DNA from: Eucommia ulmoides
Taxonomy: Eukaryota > Streptophyta > Magnoliopsida > Garryales > Eucommiaceae
Reading direction: 5' to 3'
Length of the DNA: 64,000 nucleotides
Assembly: GCA_016647705.1 (NCBI GenBank)
Contig: CM028328.1
Span: 38,106,501 to 38,170,500 of the forward strand
Of the stretch, positions 1-10,617 are shown piece by piece. The notes beneath the pieces are model-generated. The model made no database searches, was not told the origin of the DNA, and worked only from the letters and a program-made list of their open reading frames with translations. Made by a program: the position numbers and the translations under genes. Positions within the stretch are counted from its first letter, which is position 1. Each line of letters opens with the position of its first letter.

Positions 1-300
1 CCTCCTTTGGGATTTGCTTGGGTGACTTTCGAGAAACCTTGCATGTGGAGTTTGGCCTAACTCAGATGCACCATCATCTTTGCTTCCTTTAATGCGTATT
101 TTCTGTAGACCTGATTTGCTATCAATAGAGAATCGCAGTAGAGTTCCACTTCGATTGCTCCGAGTTCTTTAAAAATTCTCAAATAAGATATCAACGCTTT
201 ATACTTGGCGTCATTTTTTGTTTCTTTGAAACCAAGCCTTTGGGCGTACTCTAAGATGTCTCATTCAAGGGTATGGGTTACTAGCTGACTCTTGAACTGA
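1..300 (-). pseudogene. gypsy RNase H fragment
   Basis: Read on the minus strand, about 100-235 gives NDAKYKALISYLRIFKELGA followed by IEVELYCDS. This matches the second RNase H block of Ty3/gypsy polyproteins (N-x-AEYEAL...L.LAKELG...Y.DS). The Asp of the final DS is one of the metal-binding acids. It is the C-terminal part of the pol gene whose RT lies at 985-1860. Between 300 and 985 the reading frame is scrambled and only short pieces persist. No start codon is expected because this is an internal polyprotein domain. Confidence 0.72.
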
Positions 301-984
301 CCCGTCCATATAGGCGATCTAAGTTTTAGTTGTTTGCTGGTTAGGATCTTGGACTTCGTGTGTCGAAGTTTTTTCCTTGGGGAAGGTACACTCCAAGATG
401 AAGTTCTCCAACGCCAACCCTTTGGTGAATGTCAGTGTACGGTACTCGATATGGAATTCTCCAAGCTCAACATACTACTTCAACAACCGGCCAAAAATCT
501 TCGACCAGTGGAGTATAACTCTTAAAGGTTGGTTGGTCAATACAACTATCAGTGAGCCTGGAATTAGTGTCAAGCTTCTTCACTGAGATTATCAGTGCGT
601 AGGCTATCAGTTTCAATCAACGGTAGTGGGACTCTACTCCATTAATGCATGACTGGCGTAGTATACAAACCTCTGAGCTCCTTGCTCTTCTATTACGAGC
701 GTGAAGATTAAGGTAGTAGATGTTGCTAGGTAGACGATCATTTTCTACCCCAACTTTGGGGTAGTGAGTATCGCTGGCTCTGAGACTTACTTCTTGAGTG
801 CCTGGAAGGATTTTTTGCATTCATCGGTCTACTCCAAACTCTTGTTTCCATGTACAGTCTTAAATAAGGATAGTCATCTTATTGACGCTCGGGAGATAAA
901 TCGATTCAAGGCAACTACCCACCCGGTTAAGCTTTGTACCTCCTTGATTGTCCTCGGGGAGGTCATGTTTAGGATCGCCTTGAC

Positions 985-1860
985 TTACTTAGGACTGGCC
1001 TCGATTCTCTTTTTGGTTACTAGATGGCTTAGGAACTTCTCTTTGCTGACCCTAAACACGCACTTTCTCGGGTTCAACTTCATCATGTGCTTCCTAAGTA
1101 CATCGAAACACTCTTGTAGATTGGTCAGGTGGTCATCGATCACTTTGCTCTTGACCATTATGTCGTCGATGTAGACCTTCATGGTTTTTCCGAGTAGGTC
1201 AACAAACATCTTATTCACCAACCTATGGTATGTTGCTTTAGCATTTTTAAGCCCAAATGGCATGACCTTGTAACAATAGAGGCCCTTGTCAATGATGAAG
1301 GCTATTTTTCCCTTGTCAAGCAGATACATACAAATCTATTTATACTCTGAGAAGGCATTAAGGAAGCCAAACGATTCTTAGCCGGCAGTAGTGTCCATAA
1401 TTACATCGATCTTTAGGAGCGAGAACTAGTCCTTTGGGCAAGCCTTGTTGAGATCGGTAAAGTCCACACACATGTGCCACTTTCCCATCTTCTTCTTAAC
1501 TAGGACCACATTCGCTAGCCAGAGGGGAAATTTGAATACTTCAATCCTGTTTACATCCGTCAACTTCTTGGTCTCCTCCTCAATCACAACTTATCATTCT
1601 AGATCGAACTTTTGCCATTTTTATTGAAGCAACAGGCATGTCGGGTTAGTTTATAATAGGTGCATAGAGATCATCCAATCCATCCTAGGTAGATCCGCAT
1701 ACGACCAGGCTAAAACGTCATGGTTGCCTCTTACTAGCTCGACCAACTACTCTGTTTTGTCCCTCATGAGGGCTCTCCTGATCTGATAGTCTAGTTCAGT
1801 TTCGTCGGATGTATCTGGACATCTTCAAGTTCTTGGTCAAGACAAGGCCATGGTTGGTAG
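985..1860 (-). pseudogene. gypsy reverse transcriptase
   Basis: RT domain of the minus-strand gypsy pol gene. The longest open piece (985-1329) contains MPFGLKNAKATYHRLVNKMF and then the catalytic YIDDIMVKS box (family YVDDMLVKS), with both active-site Asp residues present. Upstream, about 1431-1580, another frame gives ANVVLVKKKMGKWHMCVDFT and DLNKACPKD, the conserved RT entry motif. Around 1690-1740 is DVLAWSYADLPRMD, the linker that precedes gypsy RT. The frames are not continuous, so at least two frameshifts or stops separate these blocks. Not functional. Confidence 0.88.
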
Positions 1861-1862
1861 GG

Positions 1863-2400
1863 CTATTCAACTCGGGGTTCTAGAATGTCTTCTTCCCCAG
1901 GACATTCTATCATATAGCCGGGCAGGAAGTCCTTGTTGACCTCCTCGTCCTTTAATTTCTTGAGGGTTGTGCTTTTGGAAGATGCATCTAGGCCACGAAG
2001 TATTCCTGAGCTATCGTTTGGCTTTTCTCGTACCTTATCGATGTCGTTCTTGGTTGGGAACTTCAGTATTAGGTGGTACGTTGAAGAGATGGCCTTTAGA
2101 GCATTCAGGCATGGCCTTCCGATAATAGCATTGTAAGTCAACGGATAGTCCACTACCATGAACCGTGCATCGATAGTTGAGTGCTTACGCTCATTTCCTA
2201 CCGTGACTTGGAAAGTGATCCAGCCGAGGGGCTTCACGGCTTCTCCTCTGAAATTGAACAGAAGGGTCATCAATGGATTCAACTAGTCGCGGTTTACCCC
2301 CATTCTATTGAATGTAGTTAAGTAGAGTATCTCTAGCAAATTATCTTTGTCAGCTAGCACTCTTCCCACATTGTAGTTGGCAATCTGCAGGGTGACCACC
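1863..2400 (-). pseudogene. gypsy aspartic protease region
   Basis: The open stretch 1863-2282 reads PLMTLLFNFRGEAVKPLGWI, then FMVVDYPLTYNAIIGRPCLN. This is the conserved downstream half of gypsy-type retropepsins (LYGFTG..V.PLG...L; Y N.IIGRP.L). Just upstream (2283-2390, minus) the catalytic segment should read V-D-T/G-G-S-S but is decayed to LADKDNLLEILY, so the active-site DTG/DSG is lost. It lies between gag and RT, as expected. Classification is confident; enzymatic activity is excluded by the missing motif. Confidence 0.78.
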
Positions 2401-3799
2401 AATGTGTCGTCATGGGACATATAGACCCTGCAAGATCTTCCTCGGTGAAACAATAGACTCATTATCTGCTAGAGGCTTGTTGTATACTTGGAACACGTAT
2501 TCTTCTGCCAAGTATTTGTCGGGTTGAGCGTGAGCTTTGTGCTCGACCTTGGATGGTCCTAAGAAGTAAAATCCACCATGGATCGTGTGGATGTTCCCTC
2601 AGACCTCAAGCCTTTCGCTCTCCTCTTTAGAGCGTTGCTCTCCCTTGGTCTACATCAGTGGTGAATCTTTTAAGGTCGCCTCTACAGATTAGCTACTCAG
2701 GTCGTAGCAGTTGTCAGTGGTTTGGTCATGGTCCCGGTAAAAGTCACACCAATTGTCTATATTGATAGCTTTTCCTCAACTCTTCATTGGTTGAGTCCAT
2801 TTGATTAGTTTCTTGTCTCAGATATGAATCAAGATTGTTCCCAACGAGGCGTTTGTAAATTTGGTGAAACATAGGAGAGATCTATTTATCCCTGACTTCT
2901 TGTCGGGACCATCATTTTTTGCCTCGTTCTTCGTTTTCTTCGACCGGGAGTGATCTCTACTAGTTTTGTTGTAGTTAGGCTCTTCGGCCTTCCTCTTCCC
3001 TTTGGTATCCTCTTCCTCTTCGGCTCGCACTCGATACATGTCCTTCACAGCGATAAACTAGGTGGAGAAGGAGAAGGTCGCGGCCAAAGTCTTTGGTGAG
3101 GCATAGCCCATGTCGAACAGAAACGGACCTGTCCATACCCCCACCATCAGATCGGCCAATGTTATCCCGTCATTGAGTTCCTCCACTTGGTCAGACTCAT
3201 GGTGAAACCTTGCAATATAGGCTTCCAATCTTTCATCCTTCTTTTGTCTTATTGACATAAGATACGATGGGTTTTTGGCTTGTTATTTATTGCTCACAAA
3301 CCCATGTGCGAAAGCAAAACTAAAAGATTCTAAAGAATTGAAATTACCTGGATTAAATGCCTTGTACCATTTGTGCGTCGCTCCAACAAAAGTGACCTAG
3401 AAGGCTTGACACTTCGTTGAGTTTGAAGCTCCTCGCAATTCCATCTGTGCGTGGTAGGTGTCAAGTTACTCCGTTGGATCGGGGTCTCCCTAATACGACC
3501 TGATCTGTGAATGCATCTTGGGCTCCTTCTTCTCGATCCGACTAAGCTTTTCGTTGATGGACTTGACCTACTCACACAGGTCCTTGTCGTTTTGTCAATC
3601 TGACCCGCTTCATCACTCATTTGGTTGGGATGTGGATGAAGCCTCCATGGACAGTGGTGGGGGAATTACTAGACACATCGTGGGTCTTTCCCGCATCTCA
3701 GGTATGACGTGTCTCTTTTTTTCACGTAAGTGCTTCGTTCGGTCTAATCCCATATTAGGCATTAAATATCCTGGGTCCCAGACATGAATGCACATCATG
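2401..3799 (-). pseudogene. gypsy gag, C-terminal and middle part
   Basis: Fragmented gag of the same element. 3058-3258 carries RQKKDERLEAYIARFHHESD, matching the retrotransposon gag family (QKKGESLR.Y..RF..E...V) that forms the capsid. 2818-3048 is a basic, KR/E-rich segment typical of the gag tail before the protease. 3330-3620 is another gag piece. Several frameshifts separate them. The gag N-terminus resumes at 5440-5751 after the solo LTR. No CCHC knuckle was seen, so it may be lost or absent. Confidence 0.7.
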
Positions 3800-4886
3800 T
3801 GTAACGACCCGATTTCCTAAGACCGCCACGTGATTTCTCCTTTCAGGGAATTAACACCAAAATCCGAGTCACCAATATTCATTATTTCACAAGTGTGAAA
3901 AATTAATCATAATCATTAAGTATGTTATTAACAAATTAATTAAGAATTAATACCAAATTAACCATTAAGAATTAATACCAAAAATTTAAATCAACAGTGG
4001 CGACATCATGGAAACCATAGCCACAATTAGGAAACCACCCGAACCGGGTTAAACATTCGCCAAAACAGAAACCCAAGAATTTGAGCTGGTCACCTTAATA
4101 TACTAATTATCATAACCTAGTCGACCCGGTTGCACTAATCAACTGTTGGGATTTGATATAATAATATAATTGAAATTAATACTTTCAAACTAAATAATCA
4201 CATAATAATATCAACTAATGTGACCACAATTGATATCAACTAGTATATCTATTATAGTATTTCTCAGACTATATATTAACTATAATAATAATATTATACT
4301 ATATATTTATTATTAATACCCCATAGTCTCCAATGGTTTTACTAGTATGGTTTTAATATTCTATTTTTTTTATTATAACCGAAGAATTAATATAATATGA
4401 TAATTATAATTATCGAATATTTTGTTGATTTTAAATCCGAGAAATTTTACAATGCGACGTCAAGAATTATACTCAATTTATCGAGTTAATTTTTACAACG
4501 GTAAATAATAGATACAATTATTACAAATAGAATTGAAATTCAAAAAGAATTCCCATCGCAGCTTTACTCTCACCGGCCTTGCAATCAAAATTGTGAGGTT
4601 GTGACCCAACGCTCAGTAGAATTTTAACCCCTCTAATACGTGTATTTAATTAATACAACGAATAAAGCACATTGGCATGATTTTCACATTATTTTCACAT
4701 AATCATAATTATTTCATGCGAATTAACAACTATAATTCACCAGCAATAATAACTTAAATCACCCAATAAACAGATTAAATACAAATATTATAAGAGTTAG
4801 AAATTCTACCTGAAATCCAAAGTCGAAATCGAAATAATTTTTCTTGCTGAAACATTCCGTATATATCCCTTATAACTTTCCTTAAT

Positions 4887-4921
<35 letters not shown>

Positions 4922-5434
4922 TTATATGCGTAGACTCATGTCTCGGCTCCCACTCCAACTTCCTTCTTCCTATTACTACTCTTAGAATTATTTATATTAG
5001 TTTCATATAACACATGCCATCCTTTGCATATGAAATGATTATACTCATATTAGTTTCACACAACATGTTTTTCTTTTGCCACGTGTCAAGCCTTTTCTCT
5101 TTTCAATTTTATGGCCACAAATTGGTTTCTTAAAGATTAAGAGTTTAGAAATTACATTTAATACCCCATAATTATAAAGTAATTCATATTAAATCTAATA
5201 ATTACACTTATCTCTCCAAAATTATCACATATTTATTATAAATTACCATAATATACAAATCAACACAAAAATATTACACTCATATAAAATAATATTTTTA
5301 AAAATATAAATTTAACATTTAACTCTAAAAATTATCAAATATATATTTATACCACAAATTTACAAAACCGTCCCAAAATGTTAGACTTATATAAAATAAT
5401 ATTTTTCAAAAATATAAATTTCTGAGGTATTACA
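3800..5434. mobile_element. solo LTR inserted in gypsy gag
   Basis: The block starts TGTAACGACCCGATTTCC and ends GAGGTATTACA, so it has TG...CA ends and a TGTAA/TTACA inverted terminus. It is AT-rich and non-coding. The flanks are tcatg (3795-3799) and ccatg (5435-5439), a 5-bp target duplication with one mismatch. The interrupted minus-strand gag continues on both sides. About 1635 bp with no internal domain, so it reads as a solo LTR left by LTR-LTR recombination. The family is not identified; a similar start occurs near 48921. Confidence 0.75.
4886..4919. repeat. (TA)n microsatellite
   Basis: An uninterrupted AT/TA dinucleotide run of about 30 bp inside the solo LTR. Confidence 0.9.
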
Positions 5435-5439
5435 CCATG

Positions 5440-5751
5440 GGTCTTCTTAGATCGTAGGGCTTCGAGACCTTGCTGATTGGTTTGGTGTCCTCAATGTATC
5501 TCATCCATTTCCCTTTATATCATCTCTAGTTCCTTGCGAGGGTCACACTGCGCATGGCAACGTTCATCCTCTTGGTGCTAATCATACTAGATTATTTGTC
5601 CCTCATCCACAATAAGTTATACCTCACTAATAGGAGGCACATACCCTTGGAGGACGGGTGACGGCAAAGGCAGTTGACTCTGATCAGCCTGTCCAGTCAG
5701 ATACTGGATGATTTGGGAAGGATCTCGATTATCTCTCACTCTAGTCTTCAT
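5440..5751 (-). pseudogene. gypsy gag N-terminus
   Basis: Minus-strand ATG at 5751 gives MKTRVRDNRDPSQIIQYLTG, then QADQSQLPLPSPV and a Glu/Gln-rich stretch. The frame is hit by several stops (two TAG, two TAA, one TGA) where CAG, CAA or CGA would fit, which points to C-to-T decay. The frame leads toward the gag piece at 3330-3799 once the solo LTR is removed. Start chosen because it lies about 85 bp downstream of the PBS, with no better ATG between. Confidence 0.65.
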
Positions 5752-5819
5752 TGGTCATGATCCCAGATCTCAAGGTAACCATTTACGTAGTTGATGAAAT
5801 TTGCAAGAACAATTGTTTG

Positions 5820-5859
5820 TCATTTCCACAGACGATGTCAATCTGATGATACCCAAAAA
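5820..5859 (-). other. degenerate primer binding site region
   Basis: On the minus strand the bases directly after the LTR read TTTTTGGGTATCATCAG followed by ATTGACATCGTCTGTGGAAA. The usual plant gypsy sequence here is TGGTATCAGAGC plus a leader ending GGCGCCGTCTGTGGGAA. The match is imperfect but positioned correctly between LTR and gag. The primer would be initiator Met tRNA. Confidence 0.55.
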
Positions 5860-6561
5860 TGGATCACCGAACACATCACCTTGAGATCCAAAATACATGA
5901 ATATCCTTTGGTTTAGCTTTCTTTCTATCAGCTTGGGTTCTTTCAAAATAATACAACGTGGGTGGGCTTACTGATGTTGCACCTCCAATGTGAAAATCAG
6001 TCGAAAGTTTCTCGACAACATTTTGACAAAGTGGTGTCTAGGAAAAAGTTTGTGCTTACCTGGTTAGCTTACTGCTTTGATATTTATAGGATGGCAAAGA
6101 ATTTTTTGATAAGTCTTCCCTAATTCTCAGCTCGTTGTCATTAAGGTGATGGTGATTTCGACCCATCACCATGAAGTTGGCGTTGATCATGGTCGCAGAT
6201 TGTGGAGCCATTATTTAAGGGAGGTAATGGCTCTTTCCTTGTTAAGCAAAGGTCATTTTATCCGCTCCTGAGTAAGACTAGCGATAGCTCACCTGCTTGG
6301 GGCCTGGCCCTGACCGGGGTTAGGGGAAAAAGTATGATTGGGCTGACGCCCTTAGTTAGTTAAATCAAGGCAGTATGCTTCCTGAGGTAACACCAGGCGA
6401 GAATGAATGTGTCAACCAACAAAGAACCCCTTGTAGCTTTTTGTGCTTATTACATGTTTATGACACATGTCGTCCTCCTGAACATTGTCGAATTTTCCCT
6501 GATCAACAACTATCAACACCATAACTTGCTTGAAGCATTAGATGTTAGGGGATGATTCACA
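5860..6561 (-). repeat. 5' LTR of the minus-strand gypsy element (boundaries approximate)
   Basis: On the minus strand this runs from TGTGAATCATCCCC (6561) to GGTGATCCA (5860), giving TG...CA ends and abutting the PBS. It is non-coding. The outer boundary rests only on the TG and on element length; no target duplication could be confirmed because the other LTR is outside the window. Confidence 0.5.
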
Positions 6562-6754
6562 CCAAAAGTTCTAAGCCCATCTTTTATTGTTATGTATTCC
6601 TTCCGGTTGGCCCATCTTTAATTTCAAGTGTGACTTTATGTGTGTAGTGTAATGGAGTTCTTTACACAATAAATATATTTATAAAAATTGAAAACATGTT
6701 TTTTCGAACTTATTTACGAAACACAAGTATCCCGGTATTCGAAAGACTGAAATC
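6562..6754. other. short spacer, nothing recognised
   Basis: AT-rich DNA between the gypsy LTR and the MULE inverted repeat; no ORF or repeat recognised. Confidence 0.5.
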
Positions 6755-7233
6755 TTAGCCCCGGTGTTCTGAACACCGAGATTAGTAATTATTATTTTTT
6801 TATTTTAATGATCCTGACATTGTGGACGCTCGGATCATTAATTATTATTTTTATTTGAATGATCCCGGCGTTGTGAACGTCGGGATCATTCAAATAATAA
6901 ACGGTGATACACCGTTTGGGTTGGTCAAATGGTACAACCGTTTGACCAACCCAGCTGTAAAGAATAGGCAGCCTTTGGTCCCAGTGTTGTCAACACCGAG
7001 ACCAAACCCCTATTTCACCCAGCATTGTGAATTACTTCTTCTTCCTCATTCATAATGCGCCTTCTTCTTACTTTTTCTTCATTCATAGTTCGAAGAGTTG
7101 CCTTCTTCCTAAGTGTTCATCCTTACTTTTTTCTCCCGATTTAACCTGAGTGTTCATCCTTTATTTGCCCGATTTCCTTCTTCAAAATTTGACAAATTTC
7201 ACAACTTCACAACTTCTTCCTCCTCCTACAAAG
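6755..7233 (+). repeat. left TIR of the MULE with leader exon
   Basis: Matches the reverse complement of 22876-23155. It holds a run of palindromes: 6762-6778 (CGGTGTTCTGAACACCG), 6853-6895 (20-bp arms, one mismatch), 6918-6952 (GGGTTGGTCAAA / TTTGACCAACCC) and 6977-7003. The inner part 7020-7233 is pyrimidine-rich like a 5' leader and ends CTACAAAG|GTAAATT, a good splice donor at 7234. By analogy with MuDR the TIR would carry the promoter. A TATA box is clear in the right TIR but here is decayed to CCCTATTTCACC. Confidence 0.75.
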
Positions 7234-7944
7234 GTAAATTTGTTTTAATTTTTTTTGGTTAATTTATTTTTTAGTTTGATTAGTATGTTTTTTACTTGTT
7301 ATTTGTTAGTTTGATTAATTTACTTGTTTTTTGGTTTGATTAATTTACTTGTTTTTGGATTACTTATTTTTAACACATTATAATATATTGTTTAAAAAAA
7401 TAGTTATTTAGTTAATTAATTAATTTAGTTGTTAATTTAGTTTTTTTTTAAAAAAAACATCAAAAAAATATTAGAGGTTAGTTTAATTTTAATTAGTATG
7501 TTTTTCATTTATTTAATTTGTTAATTAGTTTGTTGTTTTGTTAGTTAGTTAGTTTACTTGTTTAATTTGTCGGTTAGTTAGTTAATTTAATTTGTTGGTT
7601 TAGCTTTTTAATTAAAAAATATGCACTTTGCCCCCTCAAAGTTTGACAATTAGAAAAATATAAATTTTTAATATATTGTTTAAAATAAATTGTTACTTAG
7701 TTTAATTTTTGAATTTAGTTAAAATTGTTAATTAGTTAGTTTAATTTTTGAATTTAGTTATTTAATTAAAAAATATTTAATTAAAAATTGTGCACTTTGA
7801 CCCCTCAAAGTTTGACAAATTAGGAAAATATAAATTAAAATTGTTTTAAAATAAATTGTAAGTTAGTTTGAGTTTAATTTTTTTAATTTAGTTGTTTAAT
7901 TAAAAAAAAAAAACATGCACTTTGGCCCCTCAATGTTTGAGTTT

Positions 7945-8252
7945 AATGAAAAATATAAAATATTAAACTTATATAAAATAATATTTTCAAAATATAAATT
8001 TAATTTATCAATTATATGTAACAAGTTTAATTTGTTACAAATATGTAGTCGATGCAGGTTTTCAACTTCATCAATAATTGACTTTAACTTATCAAAATCA
8101 GGCTTTGAAATAACTTTAATGTTTGATGAAGTTGAAAAACTTGTATCGGCTACGTATTTATAACAAATTAAACTCGTTATATATACTTAACAAATTAAAT
8201 TTATATTTTGAAATTATTATTTTATATAAGTTTAATATTTTAGATTTTTCAT
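7945..8252. repeat. inverted repeat, about 130-bp arms
   Basis: 7945-8074 is repeated in inverse at 8122-8252 (share TATTAAACTTATATAAAATA, GTTTAATTTGTTA, TACGTAG/TATGTAG, TTTTTCAACTTCATCAA). The loop is about 48 nt. The left arm also resembles the true transposase 5' region at 8770-8880, so the hairpin is built from a duplicated piece of the element's own intron-exon junction. Confidence 0.8.
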
Positions 8253-8280
8253 TAATAATCGACTTTAACTTATCAAAATC

Positions 8281-8398
8281 GACTTTAACTTATCAAAATC
8301 AGGCTTTGAAATATCTTGTTTCTCATCTGCAACAATATATTGATTGTTGCAGATGAGAAAGAAGATATTTTGAAGCCTGATTCTGATAAGTTAAAGTC
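8281..8398. repeat. near-perfect hairpin, 56-bp stem, 6-nt loop
   Basis: Arm 8281-8336 pairs with 8343-8398 with four mismatches; the loop is ATATTG. The arms contain CTCATCTGCAACAAT / ATTGTTGCAGATGAG. The first 20 bases of the left arm are also tandemly repeated immediately before it. Confidence 0.92.
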
Positions 8399-10158
8399 AT
8401 TAAACAAGAAAATTAAACTCAAATTAATCAAAAAAATATGCACTTTGGCCCCTCAAAGTATGACAATGAGAGAAATATAAATTTTAATCTATTATTGTAA
8501 AATAAATTGCTAGTTAGTTTATTTTTTAATTTAGTTAAAATTGTTAATTAGTTAGTTTAATATTTTAATTTAGTTTTTTAATTAAAAAATATTTAATTAA
8601 AAATTGTGCACTTTGATACCTCAAAATTTTCCAAATTGAAAAAATATAAATTTTAATATATTGTTTTAAAATAAATTTTAAGTTAGTTTGAGTTTAATTT
8701 TTTAATTTAATTGTTTAATTAAAAAATATGTACTTTGGCCTCTCAAAATTTGACAAATTAGAAAAATATAAAATATTAAACTTATATAAAATAATATTTA
8801 AAAATATAAATTTAAATTGTCAAGTATATATAACGAGTTTAATTTGTTACAAATACGTACCCGATGCAGGTTTTCATCACCATTATTCACCAAATAGTCC
8901 ACCGCAAGATAACACAAGTAATTATGGTGGTGAGTTTGATACAATTAATAGTCATCACAGTGTGTTAGAAGAAGAGTTAGTTGTTGATGTTGCGTTTGAG
9001 CCAAACGAAGATCTAGATGCTGGACCTAGCGGGCAAGGGAGTCAGAATCATCAATTGGAGTTGGATAGGGTTATTCCATTTTTCAATAACTTGGACTAGG
9101 GTGACGCGATGACATGGCGAAATACTAGCCGAAGTTGCCAAAGAATTTCTGAACACCAGAGATGGACGAATTTTGTACTGGTATGGTCTTTAAGGACAAA
9201 GAACATGTCCAGCAGGCCATCAAACATTACCATGTCAAGAAGAACAAAGAGTATTATGTGTTGGAAACGAACAAGAAGATCTGGTCGGTTCATTATTTGC
9301 ATGGATGCGGTTGGAGGTTGCGAGTGAGTAGGAAAAAAAGTCACGGTATGTTTCAGATTACGCAGTATGAAGGAAAGCACATATGTTTCTATAATCATAC
9401 TATTATAGATCATAAAAATTTGGATTCTAAACTCATTTTGAACTTAATGCTTGGACAAGTCAAACAGGATCCAGAATTGAAGATTGACATCATTGTGGCT
9501 TACGTCAAGGAGTCTTAGAGATTCACCATCTCCTACTGAAAAGCTTGGTTGGCTAGATTTAAAGTCATCGAGACCTTGTTCGGAGATTGAGACGAATCAT
9601 ATCGAAAGTTGTCAAAGTTTATAGTCGCGTTGCAGCACTACAATTCAGGTACAATTGTCGAGTGGAGCATTGTGTCGACTGATATGCCTGGCTCCAGGAC
9701 ATTCAACATGATATTTTTAGTATTCAAAGCTTCAGTTAACAGATGGCGTTATTGTCACCCCGTCATCACAATTGACGGGACCCACTTGTATGGTAAATAC
9801 GAGGGGAAGATCTTAATCGCCATTGGAATGACGTCGTCCAACAAGTGTTATCCATTGACTTTTGCCGTCGTACCAACAGAGGACTACCACTACTAGTGTT
9901 CATCTACATGCTTAAACGCCTATTGTCGGTGATCGTCCTGAGGTGACAATGATATCTAACAGACACTCCGGCATTACTAGTATGGTTGACAGTATTTGGC
10001 TTAATCAACAGAACGAGCCCCTCTAATATCATCGATTTTGTTTGCAGCACCTTTGCTGCAATTTCAACAAGATTGCTAAAAATCAGCATCTCAAATATCT
10101 TGTTTGGAATGCGGGTGTTGTGACACAAATTCGAAAATATGATGCTATCATGGAAGAG

Positions 10159-10160
<2 letters not shown>

Positions 10161-10207
<47 letters not shown>
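10161..10207. repeat. (A)47 homopolymer inside transposase
   Basis: Forty-seven consecutive A at the point where the transposase reads MEEIKKK, apparently an expanded lysine codon run that now shifts the frame. Confidence 0.95.
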
Positions 10208-10209
<2 letters not shown>

Positions 10210-10530
10210 AATTGATGTTTGGGCACATACATGGTTGAACGATATTCCAGCTTACAAATGGACCAAGGCACATGACGATGGTAAGCGTTGGGGAGTAATG
10301 ACGACCAATTACGCAGAGGTATTTAACAATTGCTTGAAGGGTGCAAGAAATGTTCTAATTACTGCATTCGTGAAGATTACGTTCTACATAATGATTAAAT
10401 ATTTTGATATTGGTCGACAAGAAGCTCTAAAGGACTCAACCGATGGTTACCAAAACGTTAAACACGTCGTTCAAAAATTACAAAAATCTCAAGCCAAGTC
10501 TAAAATATACGAAATTCAAATATTCAATTG

Positions 10531-10617
10531 GTAAGTTGGTATTTATTATTTACTTTTTTTCACGTTACATAAAATTGTTGCGACACATATTTTAGTAAAA
10601 TATGATATTTTTTTTAG
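10531..10617 (+). other. transposase intron
   Basis: GTAAGTTGG at 10531 and a T-rich tract ending TTTTTTAG at 10617. Removing it joins IFN with CENVIYHVKTRK in one frame, restoring the alignment with MULE transposases. Confidence 0.75.

Larger units (their letters stand above)
1..6561 (-). mobile_element. Ty3/gypsy LTR retrotransposon, minus strand, 3' part outside window
   Basis: On the minus strand the order from high to low coordinate is LTR (5860-6561), degenerate PBS, gag, protease, RT, RNase H, which is the Ty3/gypsy order. Integrase and the 3' LTR would lie beyond position 1. The coding part is a pseudogene: gag, protease and RT are broken by stops and frameshifts, many of them TAG/TGA/TAA where CAG/CGA/CAA is expected. 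A foreign solo LTR occupies 3800-5434. The pieces are listed separately. Assignment to Ty3/gypsy is secure from domain order and motifs; the lineage is not determined. Confidence 0.88.
7234..8869 (+). repeat. repeat-filled leader intron of the transposase gene
   Basis: Extremely AT-rich. A unit containing TGCACTTTGGCCCCTCAAAG followed by TTTGACAAATT recurs six times (near 7622, 7790, 7916, 8440, 8605 and 8729) with TTAATTAAAAAATA spacers. The same motif recurs in inverse orientation in the right arm. It starts with a splice donor at 7234 and ends GATGCAG at 8869, a good acceptor just before the transposase exon, so I read it as an intron. Two large hairpins lie inside and are listed separately. 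Confidence 0.65.

Noticed and set aside
764-1174. 136-codon plus-strand ORF
   Set aside because: Antisense shadow of the gypsy RT, whose YIDDIMVKS motif is on the minus strand.
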